Shown: positions 23,689 to 24,764 of the stretch, piece after piece | Layout of the letters: each line of letters opens with the position of its first letter | How positions within the stretch are numbered: the stretch's first letter is position 1 | IMG/VR virus record: IMGVR_UViG_3300043434_000548 | Span: 1-24,764 of that record | DNA length: 24,764 nucleotides | From: a virus | Reading direction: 5' to 3' (one strand) | The notes under the pieces: model-generated | Databases searched by the model: none | What the model saw: the letters and a program-made list of their open reading frames with translations, nothing else | What the model was told of the DNA's origin: nothing | Program-made: the position numbers and the translations under genes

Positions 23689-24560
23689 AAATAGCACTTT
23701 GTTTTAGCGGTCAACCAAGGACCTGGGATAAATGCAATCCTACTTGGCAAAAACTTATCAGCAAAATTAAAGACAAATACGATGTAGAAACGATAGATAC
23801 ATTTTGCCACGCTTGGGATTTCAATACTCCACCGCATGCAGTTTTAGCCGCAGATGGTGCCGTTAGTAAACAACTTGTTGATGATTATATAACAATCAAA
23901 GGCGTCCCGCTAAGTGCAGAAGAAAAAACCACATTTTTATCTTCACTTAATCCTGTTAGGTATATGTTTCATGACGAACTGCACAGTAAAAGTCGTGCCA
24001 AAGAACTACGAAAATGGGCTGAGTACCAGCAAGAAAGACACGGCGGCACTTCTCTGGAGTGGGCTGCCAGCCAGTTCTATGCAGTCATGTATAGTGCACA
24101 TTTGAAAAAGCAGTATGAGATAGAGCATGGATTTCGTTATGACATCTGTTTTAGAATGAGATATGATTTATTTTTTGATGATCATCAAATAAATTGGTTC
24201 CTTTCGGACGAAAGCAAAGACTTAGTGTATCCAGAATACAATACATTCTATAGCTGTCACACAGGCAAAGATAACAGCCAGTATCCATTTCATAGAATGG
24301 GCGATATATTTTGGTATGCAGACAGCGTTACCTTTGATAGGATCTGTGATTTTTATCGTTGGTTACCAGTAATAGGGCGCAGGTCCTTTAATGAAAATCA
24401 CGTGTCTACGGAGCATGCATTGTATTTTTATGCAAAGATGTTGCGTATGAATGTAAGACCCATATCAATAGACCCAAAAGTCTATAGACAAAGTGATTAT
24501 ATTCAAAGAAAGTTGGCAGCAGGCCTGGATGGAGGATTAGGCGGTCATGAGCTCATCTAA
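23685..24560 (+). CDS. SGQ/HTWD-motif putative glycosyltransferase-like protein, copy 2 (291 aa)
   Basis: This second tandem paralogue begins at once with KIALCFSGQPRTW (residues 2-14). It has CHAWD at 41-45 in the place of HTWD, and RYDICFRMRYDLFFDD at 151-166 in the place of the RLRFDID segment of copy 1. The middle contains an added helical stretch (ELRKWAEYQQERHGGTSLEW, 107-126) that copy 1 lacks. The aspartates after the RxRxD segment are candidate metal ligands. The ATG overlaps the copy 1 stop by 4 bases, and the stop overlaps the copy 3 start by 14. Function is inferred from operon context and the family's usual company, not from a proven activity. Confidence 0.7.
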   Translation: MKIALCFSGQPRTWDKCNPTWQKLISKIKDKYDVETIDTFCHAWDFNTPPHAVLAADGAVSKQLVDDYITIKGVPLSAEEKTTFLSSLNPVRYMFHDELHSKSRAKELRKWAEYQQERHGGTSLEWAASQFYAVMYSAHLKKQYEIEHGFRYDICFRMRYDLFFDDHQINWFLSDESKDLVYPEYNTFYSCHTGKDNSQYPFHRMGDIFWYADSVTFDRICDFYRWLPVIGRRSFNENHVSTEHALYFYAKMLRMNVRPISIDPKVYRQSDYIQRKLAAGLDGGLGGHELI

Positions 24561-24764
24561 TAAATTTAGAATAGCAGTATGTTTCAGTGGTCAGGCTAGA
24601 CACTGGAAATCCTGTGTTGAAAATATTAAACGATTTTTTGTATTTGATGTTAGTCACCCAGTGACTGGACAGGATATTGAAACAGATTTCTTTATTCATA
24701 CCTGGGATACAAATACTTGGCGTAACCCCAAGGAAGACCACAGCGTATTTCGTAATGAAAAGCA
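24547..24764 (+). CDS. SGQ/HTWD-motif protein, copy 3 (5' part, runs off right edge)
   Basis: An open frame from the ATG at 24547 gives 72 residues to the edge. It starts MSSSNKFRIAVCFSGQAR and continues to a DFFIHTWDTNTW segment, so it repeats the first two landmarks of the preceding paralogues. GGAGG at 24531-24535 lies 11 bases before the ATG, and the gene overlaps copy 2 by 14 bases. The diagnostic RxRxD region lies beyond the window. Family membership is clear from the motifs despite truncation. Confidence 0.8.
   Translation, partial: MSSSNKFRIAVCFSGQARHWKSCVENIKRFFVFDVSHPVTGQDIETDFFIHTWDTNTWRNPKEDHSVFRNEK

Noticed and set aside
1-24764. tRNA genes, integrase, attachment sites or insertion sequences
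   Set aside because: All gaps are under 100 bases and contain only promoter or terminator signals; no cloverleaf or terminal repeats were seen.

Overview
The window looks like part of the genome of a T4-like tailed phage (myovirus) of the kind found in marine and other aquatic samples. The evidence is a gp25-gp6 baseplate wedge pair, a T4/T7-type ATP-dependent DNA ligase, very large virion proteins, tail-fibre-type proteins, and a long co-directional operon of glycosyltransferase and radical SAM genes. Base composition is AT-rich throughout. The host cannot be read from the sequence. Two perfect sigma70-consensus promoters point to a bacterial host with a standard housekeeping sigma factor.

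Layout. 1-1389 is a minus-strand block: the 5' part of a DNA ligase gene running off the left edge, preceded by a pair of small overlapping genes (a DUF465/YdcH-like coiled-coil protein and an unrecognised helical protein). A stand-alone HNH endonuclease gene diverges from this block at 1456-1998 and ends in a strong hairpin terminator. From 2097 to the right edge everything is on the plus strand: gp25 and gp6 baseplate wedge genes, a 2957-residue virion protein, a 208-residue virion protein, a tail-fibre-like protein, and a protein with a tyrosine/glycine tandem repeat that ends at a second terminator (about 17450). A new transcription unit then starts at 17516 and continues to the edge: a small conserved phage protein, two related GT-A-type glycosyltransferase-like proteins (the second with a degraded DxD motif), an unrecognised 338-residue protein, another GT-A glycosyltransferase, a radical SAM enzyme, and three tandem members of one SGQ/HTWD-motif family, the last cut by the window edge.

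Control. Two promoter classes can be read. Perfect TTGACA-17-TATAAT promoters lie before the ligase and the HNH gene and probably act early. A TAAATA box, resembling the T4 late promoter element TATAAATA, occurs in every intergenic gap that precedes a late plus-strand transcription start, and also on the minus strand before the DUF465-like gene. The 66-base gap 1390-1455 carries an early promoter in one direction with a late-type box on the other strand inside its spacer.

How the genes fit together. gp25, gp6 and the giant protein should form the baseplate wedge and its periphery, and the next three proteins should form fibres or tip structures. The downstream operon is a compact carbohydrate/radical-chemistry module carried inside the late region. 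It could decorate the virion (for example the fibres encoded just upstream) or alter host surface glycans. This module, together with the GGYGY-repeat protein before it, is the most promising part of the window for undescribed biology. No tRNA, rRNA, CRISPR array, insertion sequence or attachment site was seen, and no gap without a gene exceeds 100 bases.
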